Positions 21,949 through 35,595 are shown, counted from the stretch's first letter. The stretch is 64,000 nucleotides of DNA from Macrophomina tecta (GCA_024180945.1 JAKSGN010000035.1:558001-622000), one strand, 5' to 3'. The notes: generated by a model from the sequence alone, not told the origin. Translations and numbers: made by a program.

Positions 21949-22339
21949 GGCGGTCGTGGGTGGTGGTCGGATACGGCGTCGAGAATGGAAATAGGAGGCT
22001 GGAATTACAAGATATAGAGTGCCATTGTGGCGGCAACCGTGGCCGTGTGGGGTGTCGCGGGTAGTGCTTGGTGCAGCAGCTAGGGCGGCGTACGGAGAGG
22101 CCAGCTGTGTCCGAACTAGAGCCTCCACTAACTCTGCAAATCCCTAAGATCGACATCCCCGTCAACTTCGCACTGATCAAATTCATCCGCGCACACAGCA
22201 ATTGCACTGAGCTCATATAGAATTCGTTATGTCGCTTCTGACTATATGCTTTTCAATCGGCCCCGTATCCGCCTCATAGGGAAACCCCCCTCTCTCCTCA
22301 CAATCGGTATCTTGCGCGTGTCTCGTCATCGGCCTCAAG
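21949..22339. other. Intergenic region between two minus-strand genes
   Basis: About 390 bases with the promoter of the membrane glycoprotein gene and the 3' end of the PGI gene. No further feature is seen. Confidence 0.45.
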
Positions 22340-24170
<1,831 letters not shown>

Positions 24171-25251
24171 GCTGTGCGGCGGTGGATTGTTGAGCTTTGC
24201 GGTGCAGCTGCGTCAGTTATGACGTTTAGGGCGGGGCACGGGGCGTGAACAGCAGAACGGAGGGCAACTATGAAGATGGAGGGTACCTTTGGTGGGTGAG
24301 GTATAAGAAGCGCGGAGAGGACGCGAAATTTGCTCTGGCGGGTGACTGAGGCTGACGCAATTACCCGGAGGTTGCGGTTGTTGCGAGAGACGACGATGGC
24401 GAGGGCGGGGCAGTCGACGAGGTTGGTCGGATTCCTCAAGTGGGGCCACCCGCCAGCTGTGTCATCAGCCCTCCAGCGATTACAGAGCAGCCAATGCCCG
24501 GAGAAACCATGGCCGCGCCTCCAGTCGGGGTGCCCCTACCGGCAGTGCCGTCATTGACTGCCATTGACAAAGATGATGCATCGCCAACATCTGGGCGTTG
24601 GGCTGCGCCTGTCCCCTCAACTGGGAAACTTCACGATGCCCCCACGTCGAAACGAGCGACAGACGAGAGGCCAAAGCTCGCTCGCGAGCCCGAGAGCGGA
24701 GCAGCACGCCTGACATCGAGTGACGTCTCGAACGTTTGCTCACAAATACTTCAGTCGCTGCTTCAGCCGTGGTCAAGCGCCCATCAGTTCGTGGAATAGT
24801 AAACTTTGGTATTCAAGAGCCCTGACTAGTCTCCATTTGCACAGCAAAGCCCGCTGCTAGATGAAATTTTCTTTTGTATATGTCATCGAACCGTCTCTTG
24901 TCGAACGTCAGCCGTAAACAATTCAAGTCGGTGGTGGTCACTCGTCTGAACAGCCTCATGAGAAAAAGAGGGAGAAATCTATCACCTAAGAAACTGCAGA
25001 ACCTTCCCGAATGCAGCGCCATCCACCCATGAAAATTGTCAAGAAACTCGCTCCAATGAACCCTTCGACCACTGCATGTTTTCTCTGCCGAAAGGTTACG
25101 CCCAGAGCTCCCGCTACAGAATCCCTTTTCATCCATCCTGTCGAACCTTTGTCCCTGTCCGCTCCCGCCCGTTCTCGCCGCGACGCCAGGTTTGAGCACC
25201 GTCGCGTCTTTCTCGTCTCCGCCAGCGCATCGCAAACCCGTGACCGGCTCC
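24171..25251. other. Intergenic region (PGI promoter / SCH9 3' end)
   Basis: About 1.1 kb. It should contain the strong glycolytic promoter of PGI1 and the 3' untranslated region of SCH9. Short frames on both strands show no recognisable domain. Confidence 0.45.
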
Positions 25252-27442
25252 TTACCTAGCAGCATCCTCGAAAGAGTTGTCGACAACACTGCCTCCTGCG
25301 TCGCCCAGACCAGCAACCGGTCGGTTGTACGACCAGCCGGCAAACTGCTGCTGCATCGTTTGTGAGAGCATCGGTCCTTCGACGTACGAGTCCGTCGGCG
25401 CCTCGGAGGTGAACTCTCGGTCAAAGTTCGCCGTATCCCTCTGATCCGTCTGTTTGGAGTTAGTCCAGAGCACATCTCCGAGGAACGCATGACTCGAAAC
25501 TTACCACACTGGGCTTGAAGCTTGGCTCGTACTTGCGGTCAAGGAGCTTCCTCCAGTCAATGCTGTGGAAGAAGTAGTGTGCCTTGATCTCCGCAGCACC
25601 GTTTGCGCCGAGTCTCTTCTCCGCGTTGCGGTCGAGAAGCCTAGTGAGCAGATCCCGCGCGGCAGGAGGCACGATCTCCGGACCGGGGAAATGCAAGGGC
25701 TCTGTAAGAATCTTGCGGTACATGTCGTTGGTGTTCTCGTCGTAGAACGGCGGAAGCCCGGTAAGCATCTCGTAGAGAAGCACGCCAAGCGTCCACCAAT
25801 CGACCGTCTTCGTGTAGCCACCCCCAGTGAGTAGTTCAGGGGCAAGATATTCCGGCGTTCCACAGAATGCTGTCTAACGTCAGCGGGTATGCTCGTGTTT
25901 CAGGTAGTGACACATACTGTTAGTCCGATCCTCATCCTTCATATCCAGCTTGCACAGACCGAAATCGCAAAGTGCGATGTGACCGGTATAGTCAAGCAGG
26001 ATATTCTCCGGCTTTAGGTCACGGTAAATGACGTTGAAGCCGTGGAGACATTCCAGAGCGCAAAGCAGTTCAGCTGTGTAGAAACGCGCACGGTTGATGT
26101 CGAAGCGCTGCTCTTTTTGCAAATGGTGGAAAAGCTCGCCTCCGTTGACGAAAGCGAGGACGAGGTAGAGCTTTTCTGGTGACTGGAAAGAGAACTTAAG
26201 CGGAACAATGAAAGGGTTGTTGATCTGAGCAAGCACTGATCTTTCGGCCAGAGTATGTGCGACCTCCGACCGCGAAATGATGTGAGCCTTGCGGATGGTC
26301 TTGAGAGCATAAATACGGTGGGTGTCCCGCTTCCTGTTGCTTTCCGTTAGCGGCCAGACAGGTGAAGGCGTGGGTGAAAAGCACTTACATGACCTGCATC
26401 ACCTTGCCGAAACTTCCCTTTCCGACAACCTTGAGCAGTTCAAAGTCTTCGATCGTCAGACGATCTTGCCTGTTCTCCACGAAGCGGACACCAACCCTAA
26501 GGCTGCCCGTGCCGTAAGCCACATCAATCCACTCAGCGCCCACCTGGCCGAGTGACCGCTCGTGCTCAGCATGTGCTGCCGCTGCCTTCTCCTTGTCCTT
26601 CTTGCTCGATTTCGGGTCTTCGACGTAGGGCTGTGCCTCCTCGAAGCGAGGGTTGACCTTACACGTGCCGATGAAAATGTCCTCGTTGCGGCCAGCGTTC
26701 GGCGGGGCGTTCGGATTGCGAATGTATAGGGAGATAGAAAGATCCGTCATCCGGGACACATCGAACTTGTACTGGGTATTGTCTCCTGCCCACACCGGGT
26801 TCTCAGGATTACCTGACACGGCGTTGACAAAGACCTGCTGCTTATCGAAATCAATCAATGCATATGGCAAATGTTTCGCTGAATAGCGACCATGTACGGT
26901 CGGGGCCTGGTTGATGGCACCAGTAGCGGACTGTGGCCGGCCGTGGCCCTTGACGTAGGAACCTGCTACTCCACCCGAGCCGGGGCGCATCGAACCGGCA
27001 ACTGAGTAACCGCCTCCCTGCGACAGGGACCCTTGATGATGCCCACTGCTATGGCCAAAGGCTTGCTCCGCTCCAGGCGGCAACGAGAAACTCTTGCCCT
27101 CATGAAGTGTGACTATAAGAATACCGGGCTTCAGCGGTGGCGCAGGCGCTTGGGCATTCGCTTCGGATGCGGCTATGTCGTGATGTCAGCTACATATCTG
27201 CGAGTGATGAGGAGACGCGGACGGGCGATATACCGATTCCATTGGGGTCTTTGGCATCGGGACTTGTCGAGCTGGTGGTGCCCGGCTTAGGGGTGTCGAC
27301 AATAGTGGAGGTGGATGAGGAGCGGCTGAAGGTGTTCGCCAGCGGGGCGAGATGGGTCTCCTTGAGCTCTGTGCAAAAGTCAGATCTTGTCGCTTAGGAG
27401 GGCGATCATAGCGGACGCACTCTTGGTGAGCTTCCAAGACAT
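25252..27442 (-). CDS. SCH9: Sch9-type AGC kinase with N-terminal C2-like region
   Basis: Six exons: 27442-27421 (22 nt), 27368-27234, 27172-26389, 26333-25918, 25869-25505 and 25449-25252; 639 residues. The N-terminus (MSWKLTKKLKETHLAPL) and the C2-like part (KPGILIVTLHEGKSFSLP, GRYSAKHLPYALIDFDKQQV, FDVSRMTDLSISLYIRN) are typical of fungal Sch9. The kinase domain begins near residue 295: LLKVVGKGSFGKVMQV, IYALKTIRKAHI, VIYRDLKPENILLDYTGHI, CDFGLCKLDMKDEDRTNTFC and GTPEYLAPELL. The AGC tail contains the hydrophobic motif FAGWSY. Sch9 is a direct TORC1 substrate in yeast and, in filamentous fungi, links nutrient status to growth, stress and development. It is divergent from ADA2, 584 bp between start codons. 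Confidence 0.92.
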
Positions 27443-28026
27443 CGCGGCAGTCTGGGGGGTTGTGAGGAGCGGCGGCAGGTGAGAGCGGAACGATGGGCAG
27501 CGAGGCGGAAGGTAAGGCCCGTCTCGCGGGGCTTGCGTGCGAGGAGATTCAAAAAGAGTGGCGATCGGACAGGACGCTGACCAGAACCAAGCTGAAATGC
27601 ACGGCGGCCTGTACGCAGTAGGGTCGGCAAACTCGTGTTTGAGGGTGGCTGTGAAGGGCGGTGGTATACCTGGTACGGGAGAGGGGGTCAGGCCGCGCAG
27701 ATTAGAGGGCGCCGTCCGTTCGCCGCTAAGGCCAATGATGGCGCCGCCTCTGGGCCGCAGCATGCGCGCGCGCCATTGATTCTCCGACTCCACAACTTCG
27801 ACTCCAGGACACCACCAGCACTGCGGGGAGCGCTCCACGTCCGACGACTGCACCCACGCTCACTCTACATCCTCTCCAAAGCTCCGCGTCTTTTACCTGT
27901 ACTTGCCCCTGCATCCCGCGCGACACGCTGGCTGGCCCGTGAGAGTGACTTCGGGCCAACCTGTCCCCAGGCGGAGCGGAGTTGGAGTCGACAAGCGCCG
28001 GGCAACCACCGGGCGCGGACGCCGAC
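27443..28026. promoter_or_regulatory. Shared promoter region of SCH9 and ADA2
   Basis: A 584-bp GC-rich divergent intergenic stretch. Both leaders lie here and no TATA box stands out. Confidence 0.45.
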
Positions 28027-29630
28027 ATGGGCGTCATCAAGAAGAAGACGGCCGTGCGGAGCACCGAAGGCGGCGTCAAGTACGTGTGCGACGTGTGCTC
28101 CGTCGACATCACTGCCACAGTGCGTGCTCCCACAGACGACGCCCGACGCGACGAGTGCCTGCTAACCCATGCGCACAGGTCCGGATAAGATGCGCCAATC
28201 CCACATGTCACGAATTCGACCTCTGCGTGCCCTGCTTTTCTGATGGCAAGACTGCCCGGGACCACGACCCCCGCACCCATTCGTATCATGTTATCGAGCA
28301 GCATTCCATACCCATCTTTACCGAGGATTGGGGCGCGGACGAGGAGTTAGCATTGCTGGAGGGCGCAGAGACATATGGTCTGGGATCATGGGCTGATATT
28401 GCCGACCACATTGGCGGATACCGATCGAAGGACGAAGTTCGCGACCATTACATCAGCACTTACATACACAGCTCCAAGTTCCCTTTACCTGAACATGCCA
28501 GCCCCGAGGACACTCGTCTCAGCGATAAGATACCCCGTGAGGAATTCCAGCAAAGGAAAAAGAGGAGAATAGAAGAGCGCAAGGAAGCTGCCAAGAATGC
28601 TGCTCCCGCAACACCCAAGCAAAAGCCGACCGCCAGTGTGCCGGCATGTCATGAGGTCCAAGGTTTCATGCCTGGTCGACTTGAGTTCGAAACCGAATAC
28701 TTCAACGAAGCTGAAGAAGCAGTGCAGCACATGCAATTCGATCCGGGCGACGGAATCAATCCCAAGACCGGGGAGCTGGAGCCAGAGATGGAGCTGAAGA
28801 TGACCATTATGGACATTTACAACGCCCGTCTCACAGCACGCGTGGAACGGAAAAAGATTCTCTTTGAACACAAGCTTCTTGACTACCGCAAGAATACGGC
28901 GTTGGACAAGAAGAGAACAAAGGAAGAGAAAGATTTGCTGAACAAAGCCAAGCCTTTCGCCCGCATGATGAAACATGAGGATTTCAAGGAATTCTGCGAT
29001 GGGCTAGAGTATGAGCATAATCTACGCCAGGCAATCGCACAACTACAGGATTGGAGGCTCATGCAAGTCACAACGCTGAAGGCGGGCGAGAAGTATGAAG
29101 CAGAGAAGCATCAGCGGCTGACGAGAGGACCTCCGGTCGGCTCGTTCGACCGCTTAGCGACAAATCGCATCAACAAGCCCGCATTACCTCAGGAGACAAC
29201 ATCCGCCACGACCGCGCTCACTGCCCCTGATCTACCGCTCCGACCCGTCAACGAGCAACCGACCCCGCCAAGTTCTGTGACCCCAGTGGACAAGCCCCTA
29301 ATGAATGGCAATGCGAATGGAGTCGTCCCGCAGCAGAACAAGCAAAAATTCCAAGTCCAACCCATACAAGGCCTTTCGTCCTTGAAACTCAACGATGAGA
29401 ACGCAGCGGATCTCCATCTGCTCCTGCCCGAGGAAAGGGAGCTTTGTGCGGCTCTGCACCTCAAGCCGAAGCCTTACATGGCAATCAAGGATGCACTGAT
29501 GCAGGAGGCGATCAAACAAGGTGGCAGCATGAAGAAAAAGGCGGCGAGGGAAATCTGTAAGATCGACGAGCGGAAGGGCGGCAAGATTTTTGATTTCTTT
29601 GTCCACAGTGGGTGGATAGCAAAGGCGTAG
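28027..29630 (+). CDS. ADA2: Ada2, SAGA/ADA transcriptional adaptor
   Basis: Exons are 28027-28119 and 28179-29630, giving 514 residues; the 59-bp intron has branch site GCTAAC at 28161. Domains in order: ZZ zinc finger (CDVC, then [16 protein letters not shown] and HSYHVIEQH, residues ~22-75), SANT/Myb domain ([20 protein letters not shown] to [11 protein letters not shown], ~76-128), a central part with [20 protein letters not shown], and a C-terminal SWIRM domain ([20 protein letters not shown] to [15 protein letters not shown]). Ada2 activates the Gcn5 acetyltransferase in the SAGA and ADA complexes and acts in the nucleus on histone H3. All parts expected of a functional protein are present. 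Confidence 0.96.
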
Positions 29631-30390
29631 TAGAGCTCGCCTTGGTGCCCGAATACGCTATGGCAATATTCGCATGCGGCAAGGCTCTGGATACCCTGGC
29701 GTTTCTTCGGAAGGGTTTGCACTCGGGAGGAGTATGGGAAGGTGTCATATATGGCATAGGAGTACTGGATTTGCTCAGGCAAGCAGCGCGCTCAGTTTGC
29801 TGTCTTTATTTAACGTTAGGAAATGGCAGAGACGATCACCATCACGGCAAGGGAACTTACAATTGCAGAGACGCGTCCCAGTGGTCGTGCGCATGTGATC
29901 TGGGCAGTGTTTCCTCACGCTCCTGGCAGCGGCGGGGCACGGCATGTGGTGTCTGTGGGGGTAATCTTACTGGATGCGGAGAGCAGGGCGCGCCCTCGGG
30001 CGTGAAACATGTCTCGGTCCCAGATGTTCTGCTCAGATGCAGGGCTGCCTGTTGCGGGAGGAGTGCGAGCGCTCGCGGCCAGCCTCGGCACGCGCCCGCG
30101 CGCCAGCTATCTCTCAAGATCGCCCGCAGATTCGGGGCCCGTGCTTGATTGTTGCCGGGGTTTTCGGAGCTCTGCGATCCAGCCCCCTCCCAGCACGCGG
30201 AGAGGGTTCAGCTCATTAATGTCCTGGCGGCAACCTCCAAAACCTGCTGCGACTTTTCACCGTTCGCACCGCCGATGTGGCCTCACTGCCCAGCGTCACA
30301 CCCTCTGTGACCGGCGGCGCTTGGCTGCCTACTACAGTTCGCCTCCTGCAGCCTCACCCCACAATCCCTTTACCGCAACTTTCGCGCAGC
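29631..30390. other. Intergenic/5' leader region
   Basis: About 760 bases between ADA2 and the next + strand gene. From 30277 the frame of the downstream gene is already open but has only a GTG, so this is more likely a leader. No other feature is seen. Confidence 0.4.
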
Positions 30391-31683
30391 ATGACAACCT
30401 CATCGCAATCTCTCAACCCGGCTGGACCGTGCGGCCAACGTCTTGCTCCGGACCTCCACCTGCCTTCCGCCTTTGGAGCTCATCTCTTTCAGCCTCCACG
30501 CACTCCGGCCACTCTTTCCCATTCTTCCGGCGCGCACCGCCACGGGGTTAGGGAGAGCGAGGCACCGAGCTCAAGCCGGAAGCGCTTGCGAGCCGATCCC
30601 CCTTCAAACGGAGATATATATAACTCGCCGTATTCGGCTCCCATGGAAACACCGTCGATCATGCGGTCCGACGCGGGTAGCCCAGGGCCATTCGTGAATA
30701 CAAGATACACATGCGCGGGCGGCCTCGACACCCCAGGTCTCGCAGTCGCTGCGACCTACGACAACGACATCAACCACCGGAACGACCCTCACATGAATTT
30801 TCGCCGGAGATGGAGCATAGCGAGCGGTGACCAGGAGGACACATCAGCGGCTGCAATGGATGCAGTTGGGAGCAAGAGAAAGAAGCCGGCATCGCCCAAC
30901 CGAGGTGGGGGTGGCTGGGGCGACTGCCTGTTCACCTTCGTGGCAGACGCTGCGGGCAAGGTGTGGGAGTATGCCCGCTCCAGCAACTTCATGGGCTTCT
31001 ATGCGGGAGGCGGAAAGGGGTACAATCTACAATCCTCGAATGGCGACTACGCCAAGTCACCTCCGTTTCGTGGACACGTACGGGCCTCTTCTTCCTTCGA
31101 CCTCTCACGGACACCCGTACCAGGACAGTATCCACTCGAAGACGACGACTATGCGGTTCGGCCTCCGAAGAGGCAGCATGGAGAAAGCAGTTCTGACTCC
31201 TGGATCATGGTGCCGCGCATGAGCGAAGATGTCCGATCGCCTAGCCCTGGGCTGTCAAAACGTAGACCGCCCAAAGTCAGTATACCTCGAAGTACTGCCA
31301 CACGCCGCCCCTTGATACCTGTGGCTCGCCGTACGTCTTCCGTCTCTAGCATTGGCTCTCCAGGACTGCGTCCCGATAGTGCCGCATCAAACCGCTCTCG
31401 TCCTCATTCGAGACATACGTCTGGCAGTACGCTCAGTTTTCCATCACCCAACAAGCCGCATTCGCCTATACCGCCCGAGATTCAAATGATTGCCGCTCAG
31501 CGCCGTAAAGAAGATCGGAAGAGCGCCGCAAGCATGCGAAAAATAAACGATCGGCTGAAGGAAATGATTAGGGAGGGTAGGGAGGCATTAGGCACAAAGA
31601 TTGAGATTGAGGATGCCATGGATGAGGATATGGAGGATGAGGGGTTTGCTGAGGGGTTCTTTGATGTGAAGGAGCAGTGGTGA
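30391..31683 (+). CDS. Conserved hypothetical, probably nuclear, disordered protein
   Basis: A single exon of 430 residues. Most is low-complexity (Ser, Pro, Arg), with basic clusters that may be nuclear localisation signals (SSRKRLR, GSKRKKPASP, LSKRRPPKVSIPR). One compact conserved-looking core stands out: WGDCLFTFVADAAGKVWEYA, continued by SSNFMGFYAGGGKGY. The C-terminus is a predicted coiled coil (MIAAQRRKEDRKSAASMRKI then NDRLKEMIREGREALG) ending in an acidic tail. I do not recognise a named family. The start is the first in-frame ATG (30391). It could be a nuclear-pore or chromatin-associated factor, but nothing in the sequence proves that. Confidence 0.72.
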   Translation: MTTSSQSLNPAGPCGQRLAPDLHLPSAFGAHLFQPPRTPATLSHSSGAHRHGVRESEAPSSSRKRLRADPPSNGDIYNSPYSAPMETPSIMRSDAGSPGPFVNTRYTCAGGLDTPGLAVAATYDNDINHRNDPHMNFRRRWSIASGDQEDTSAAAMDAVGSKRKKPASPNRGGGGWGDCLFTFVADAAGKVWEYARSSNFMGFYAGGGKGYNLQSSNGDYAKSPPFRGHVRASSSFDLSRTPVPGQYPLEDDDYAVRPPKRQHGESSSDSWIMVPRMSEDVRSPSPGLSKRRPPKVSIPRSTATRRPLIPVARRTSSVSSIGSPGLRPDSAASNRSRPHSRHTSGSTLSFPSPNKPHSPIPPEIQMIAAQRRKEDRKSAASMRKINDRLKEMIREGREALGTKIEIEDAMDEDMEDEGFAEGFFDVKEQW

Positions 31684-33216
31684 AATCGCTCGCAGTGGGG
31701 CAAAAGTTTTCAAATCGCTTGCGAGCAACGCAGTGGACAACGCTTTCGAGGATGCTCTGAACATTTGAGGCTTTCTCAGATGTATTTTCTTCTTTCTTTC
31801 GTTTTGGCATGGCGTTCCTAGGATTTGGCTGATACCCTAAGGTATGGATGGTACCTGACTACGCAGGGCGGAGGGAGGTCTACACGGCGTATTCGAACTT
31901 GGCCGGAGCATACACTCAATTCTTTCACTTTCCCCAGCAAACATCTATCAAGTAGCAAACAATCGAGCGAGTCACGCAGGCAACCAGCTTAATGCCTCTA
32001 TCTCTGCAATCTCTCACATTCTGCTTATTTCTCACTTTCTATCTGACGAATCTCAGAAGTCTGAGACAAACTGGAAGGGGGGTCACGAGAGCCTGAGCGC
32101 CGTTATCCCAGCGAGGTAAGCTGTATCCGGCGGTGGTCATGAGTCTTTTCCGTGTGAAACTCTGACCTGCAGCTCAGCCGTCTTGGACGCTGGTGTACAA
32201 CGACTATCTTCCGCCTCGCTTTGCTTGAGAATTAAAGCCTGATTTTCTCTACCGGCCTCCATAGCTATGCAACTGCTGCGGACACAAGCCAGATGCTGGC
32301 ATACCGAAGGAAAGGCCATGACGCAATGCACGCACCGCCGTGCTGGAGCCTAACGCGAAAATAAAGAACGGCGTTGTTTAAACTGGGCTAGTGTGGCGGG
32401 AGTGCTGTTGGGCAGGTGCGGAAGCGGATCGATGGTGCCGGCCTATCTGTGGCCGCCTCGTCTTGTTGTCGTACTGATGATGTTCACCTCCTGTCGCCTG
32501 CTCAGCTCGTACACGCGCATCCACATCTTGGTGGCTAATTATCACAAGCACCCCTTCCCGAAGACGCGCGTCCACGCAGAAGTCCCGCCATCGCGCTAGG
32601 ATTGGACGGAAAAACTGGTGGAGGCATAAAAGGCTTGGATCGTGTGGGGGCAGACATGGCGACCGCGAGGAAGGAGGCCCACGAGGACGGTTCGACAGCG
32701 ATAGGATCGATAAGAGATGGAAGATGAATGGAAGCATCCACACCTCCCTGCCCCGCGCCTCTCTCTCGGCCCTTTTCCCCGCATTGGCGGGAAAGCACAG
32801 GAAAGCGTCGACACTGCCACACACATGCGCCATTTTACTTCCCACACTTCCATTACCATGCCAAAACCGGTGATTGGGAATGACGGGAAAGCCTGACCTG
32901 GGCAATGACCGCGTTTTGTGCCGGTTTTCCCATATACCAGGGTGATAATGCAAGGGAGCGAGAAAGACGAGGCGACTGCATCCTGGACGCCTCAAGGCCA
33001 AGCCTTGAAACTATGAGTGCGCAGGACGGCTCAGAGAAAGTCTTACAAGAAAGCCTGCTGCCCTGCCACGTTATATAGACTCTGGATTTGAATTGCGTGC
33101 TTGTTACATGATACATCACTCGAGTGCTGCTGGCAGTCTGGACGACAACTATTACCTTCTTCACTATCCTTCTGTACAACACCTTTCCAGTGCCTTCCCA
33201 TTTGCGTCAGCCAACC
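31684..33216. other. Gene-poor intergenic region
   Basis: About 1.5 kb with pyrimidine-rich patches (for example near 31780 and 31990) and no supported gene. A 207-codon minus-strand frame at 32378-33001 lacks any recognisable domain. The last ~100 bases are probably the leader of the next gene. Confidence 0.4.
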
Positions 33217-34425
33217 ATGACCTGCAACATCACCACTCCCCTCGAGGTTGAACCTCTCCCGCTCTACCAGCGCGACCCCGAGACCAGCTCGCTCCTTTCC
33301 TCCGCGCCTTCGTACGTGCAGCCTCCCCCATCCTCCACAAGCGCGCCCACCACCTGATACAATCCATCCCGTGTGTCCACCGCAGCTACACCTCTGAAGC
33401 CCCAACGTACCACTCCTCTTCCGCCCGCGGTAGCGACCCGCCTCCGCCACCTCCACAGCCCCAGCCCTACCACATCACCACCTCCCTCCTCGACATCTCC
33501 ACCCCGCCCCCGCAACCCCATCCCCTTCCTCCCGGCCGCCTCCCCCCGTCAACGACCCACGCCCCGGGCTACACCTCCTCCCTCGCTCCCGATCCCGATG
33601 CCGTCCTCCACGCCAACTACAACATCGGTGCCTGGAGCAGCGTGGCCAGCACGCCCGCGAAGCGGCGCCAGTATGAGCGCGTCGCTATGCGGCGTGTCAG
33701 CCGAGCGGCGGCGGCGACAACTGGAGCTGGGAGCATGCCGCTGCTCGAGAGCAGTAGCAGGAGGATAGGTGACGAAACCATACCCCCCTCTGCCACTTCC
33801 GCTTCGAGGAGCGGGAGCGGGAGCGGGAGCGGGAGCGGGAGTCCCGTGGGGCGGGGGAGCAGGGAGGGGACGCCGCCGCTGCAGCAGCAGCAGCAGACAA
33901 TGAGGACCGGAGTTCTGGGTGAGGGAGCTGTGGAGAGCGGCGAGCTCGTGGCGGTGGGGAGGAATGCGAGTGCTGGTGGGCTGGAGTCCGCGGCGGGGCC
34001 CGCTTCGCCACACGAAGATCCCGCACTGGTGGGGGAGGAGGCGGCGGCGCGGACGAGGCGGCAGCGGCTGTATCGCGAGGCCTGTTTGCGGCATGATTGG
34101 GATGTGCGGCTAGTGCAGGAGGGGAAGGGGTGGGATTTTATGTTGTCGCAGATGGCGGATTGGTGAGTGCTTCCGGGACGGGCGTGGGGCTTAGTATCTC
34201 GCGTGCTCTAATGCAGTCTCCAAGAGAGTAATATGGCTAACATATCTCAGGGAAGAGCGTGAGCGCAGTTGGGGCAGGTTCAGGTCGGAGGTGGAAGCGC
34301 GACAGGGTCGGATAGGGGCGATGGGGGTTGGAATCGGCAGATTAGGTGGGTTTGCGATCGGTGATGGTGGGCAAGGAGGGAGCAGGAGGTGGAGGTTGGG
34401 AAGAGGGAAGCTGGGAAATTTCTAA
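33217..34425 (+). CDS. Hypothetical low-complexity protein
   Basis: Exons are 33217-33311, 33386-34162 and 34251-34425, giving 348 residues with consistent frame across both GT-AG introns. The N-terminal third is Pro/Ser/Thr-rich with a run of six prolines. The middle has GAWSSVASTPAKRRQYERVA, a GSGSGSGSGS stretch from a DNA hexamer repeat, and five glutamines. The only compact-looking part is near residues 270-310 (RRQRLYREACLRHDWDVRLV followed by KGWDFMLSQMADWEERERSW), rich in Arg, Trp and acids. The C-terminus is Gly-rich. No family is recognised; it may be a poorly conserved cytosolic or nuclear protein. Confidence 0.6.
33811..33840 (+). repeat. Coding hexamer repeat (GCGGGA)5
   Basis: Five perfect copies of GCGGGA in the reading frame, coding alternating Ser and Gly. 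A run of five CAG codons (33882-33896) lies 42 bases further on. Both are candidates for length variation. Confidence 0.9.
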
Positions 34426-34761
34426 GTTAGTTTGAGCTTGTACGTTTTCTCGTGTTCGACCGTTGGACGCGCCAACTAGTTAGGAGTTAGAGGATTTCAT
34501 ACCAGGGTTTACATAATCAAGTAGCCTTAGAGAAATTAGATTGGATGGTTAGCATACTGGCGCTCCTACATACACCGGTCCAGTAGCATTCGTTGAAAAA
34601 TTTCATGGTACATTTGAGTACAGTTGAAGCAAATACCAAGTACTTTCCTTCATTCACGGCCTTAGTCTCCAACCTTGTTCAACCTGCTCGGCCACTTGAA
34701 TGTGCATCTATCGTTCCTTCGACGGCAGGTAACCTGACCCATGCAACATATGTGCAGCATC
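34426..34761. other. Intergenic 3' region
   Basis: Convergent 3' ends of the hypothetical gene and the bS21m gene. It is AT-rich and holds nothing recognisable. Confidence 0.5.
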
Positions 34762-35595
34762 TTACCATCCCTGCCTCTTGAGATACTGTACTCTTGACAC
34801 GGTGGCCTTGAATCCTTCCATGAATCGCCTCCTCCAGCGCTCACTAGCGAGCCTCTTCCTCTTCAAACCGGGTCTCTCATGGAATCTTTGCTTATTGAAA
34901 TCCTGACGGACCCTGTTGCGGGCACAGATGATATCCAGCTGCCGCAGGCCCTTGGCCAGATCCATGTTGTCTCGAATCGGTACGCTACGGCCGACCATCG
35001 GACCTAGGCGCGGTAGGGTTGACGGGTCCGGGGGCTCGACGAGGCTCTTCTGGGAGGCTGAATTGCTCAGCTTCCAGAAATCAAAACTAATGCCTGATAT
35101 CCCGCCAGTGCTAGGGTCATAGCGAGAGGAACTCGCGGATGTGTTGCCGGAGAGCATATTCTCCATACTTCCAGAAACACTACGGGTTGATTTGTTGAAG
35201 CGTGCAGCGGCCTCGTCGGCGGAGGAGCCAGTTGGGAAGCCGTAGCTCGTGGTATTGCGGTTTGCCGACTGAGCATTGGGAGAGGAAAACCGGGAGGTGC
35301 GACCGGTCGCGGCATTGAGGGAGGGATCGAGGGAAGAGTTGAGGAGAGAGCCGATGTCGTCGGCAATGGACCGAGCGGCGCCCTCTTGCGATGATTGCTT
35401 CGAGCTGTCCTCATTCGATCGTGATTCGGTGGGAGGCGATTGGGCGTGCTGTTGCTGCTGTCTTACAGCAGAGAGGGAGTAGGCGCGCGAAGGAGTGGTT
35501 GCGGCAAGTATGTGCATGCGGGTTTCGCATGGCCGTGAAAGGAAGCCCGAGGGCCGGGCGCGCAAGAGAGCCTCTCCTATCCGTCGAAACTCCAT
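34762..35595 (-). CDS. MRP21: Mitochondrial small-subunit ribosomal protein bS21m
   Basis: A single exon of 277 residues. The C-terminal ~90 residues are the S21 domain: LGPMVGRSVPIRDNMDLAKG, LRQLDIICARNRVRQDFNKQ, then RFHERPGLKRKRLASERWRR, RFMEGFKATVSRVQYLKRQG and W. The N-terminus (MEFRRIGEALLRARPSGFLS) is basic and suits a mitochondrial presequence. Between them lie about 150 Ser/Asn/Gln-rich residues with no domain, typical of fungal mitoribosomal extensions. The frame remains open upstream to another ATG at 35934, which would add 113 residues; I prefer 35595 because it starts a good presequence. The gene is divergent from the RBM25-like gene, 337 bp between start codons. Confidence 0.85.
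   Translation of the reverse strand: MEFRRIGEALLRARPSGFLSRPCETRMHILAATTPSRAYSLSAVRQQQQHAQSPPTESRSNEDSSKQSSQEGAARSIADDIGSLLNSSLDPSLNAATGRTSRFSSPNAQSANRNTTSYGFPTGSSADEAAARFNKSTRSVSGSMENMLSGNTSASSSRYDPSTGGISGISFDFWKLSNSASQKSLVEPPDPSTLPRLGPMVGRSVPIRDNMDLAKGLRQLDIICARNRVRQDFNKQRFHERPGLKRKRLASERWRRRFMEGFKATVSRVQYLKRQGW

Noticed and set aside
32378..33001. 207-codon minus-strand frame
   Set aside because: No domain, no convincing start context, and composition unlike neighbouring genes; treated as chance.
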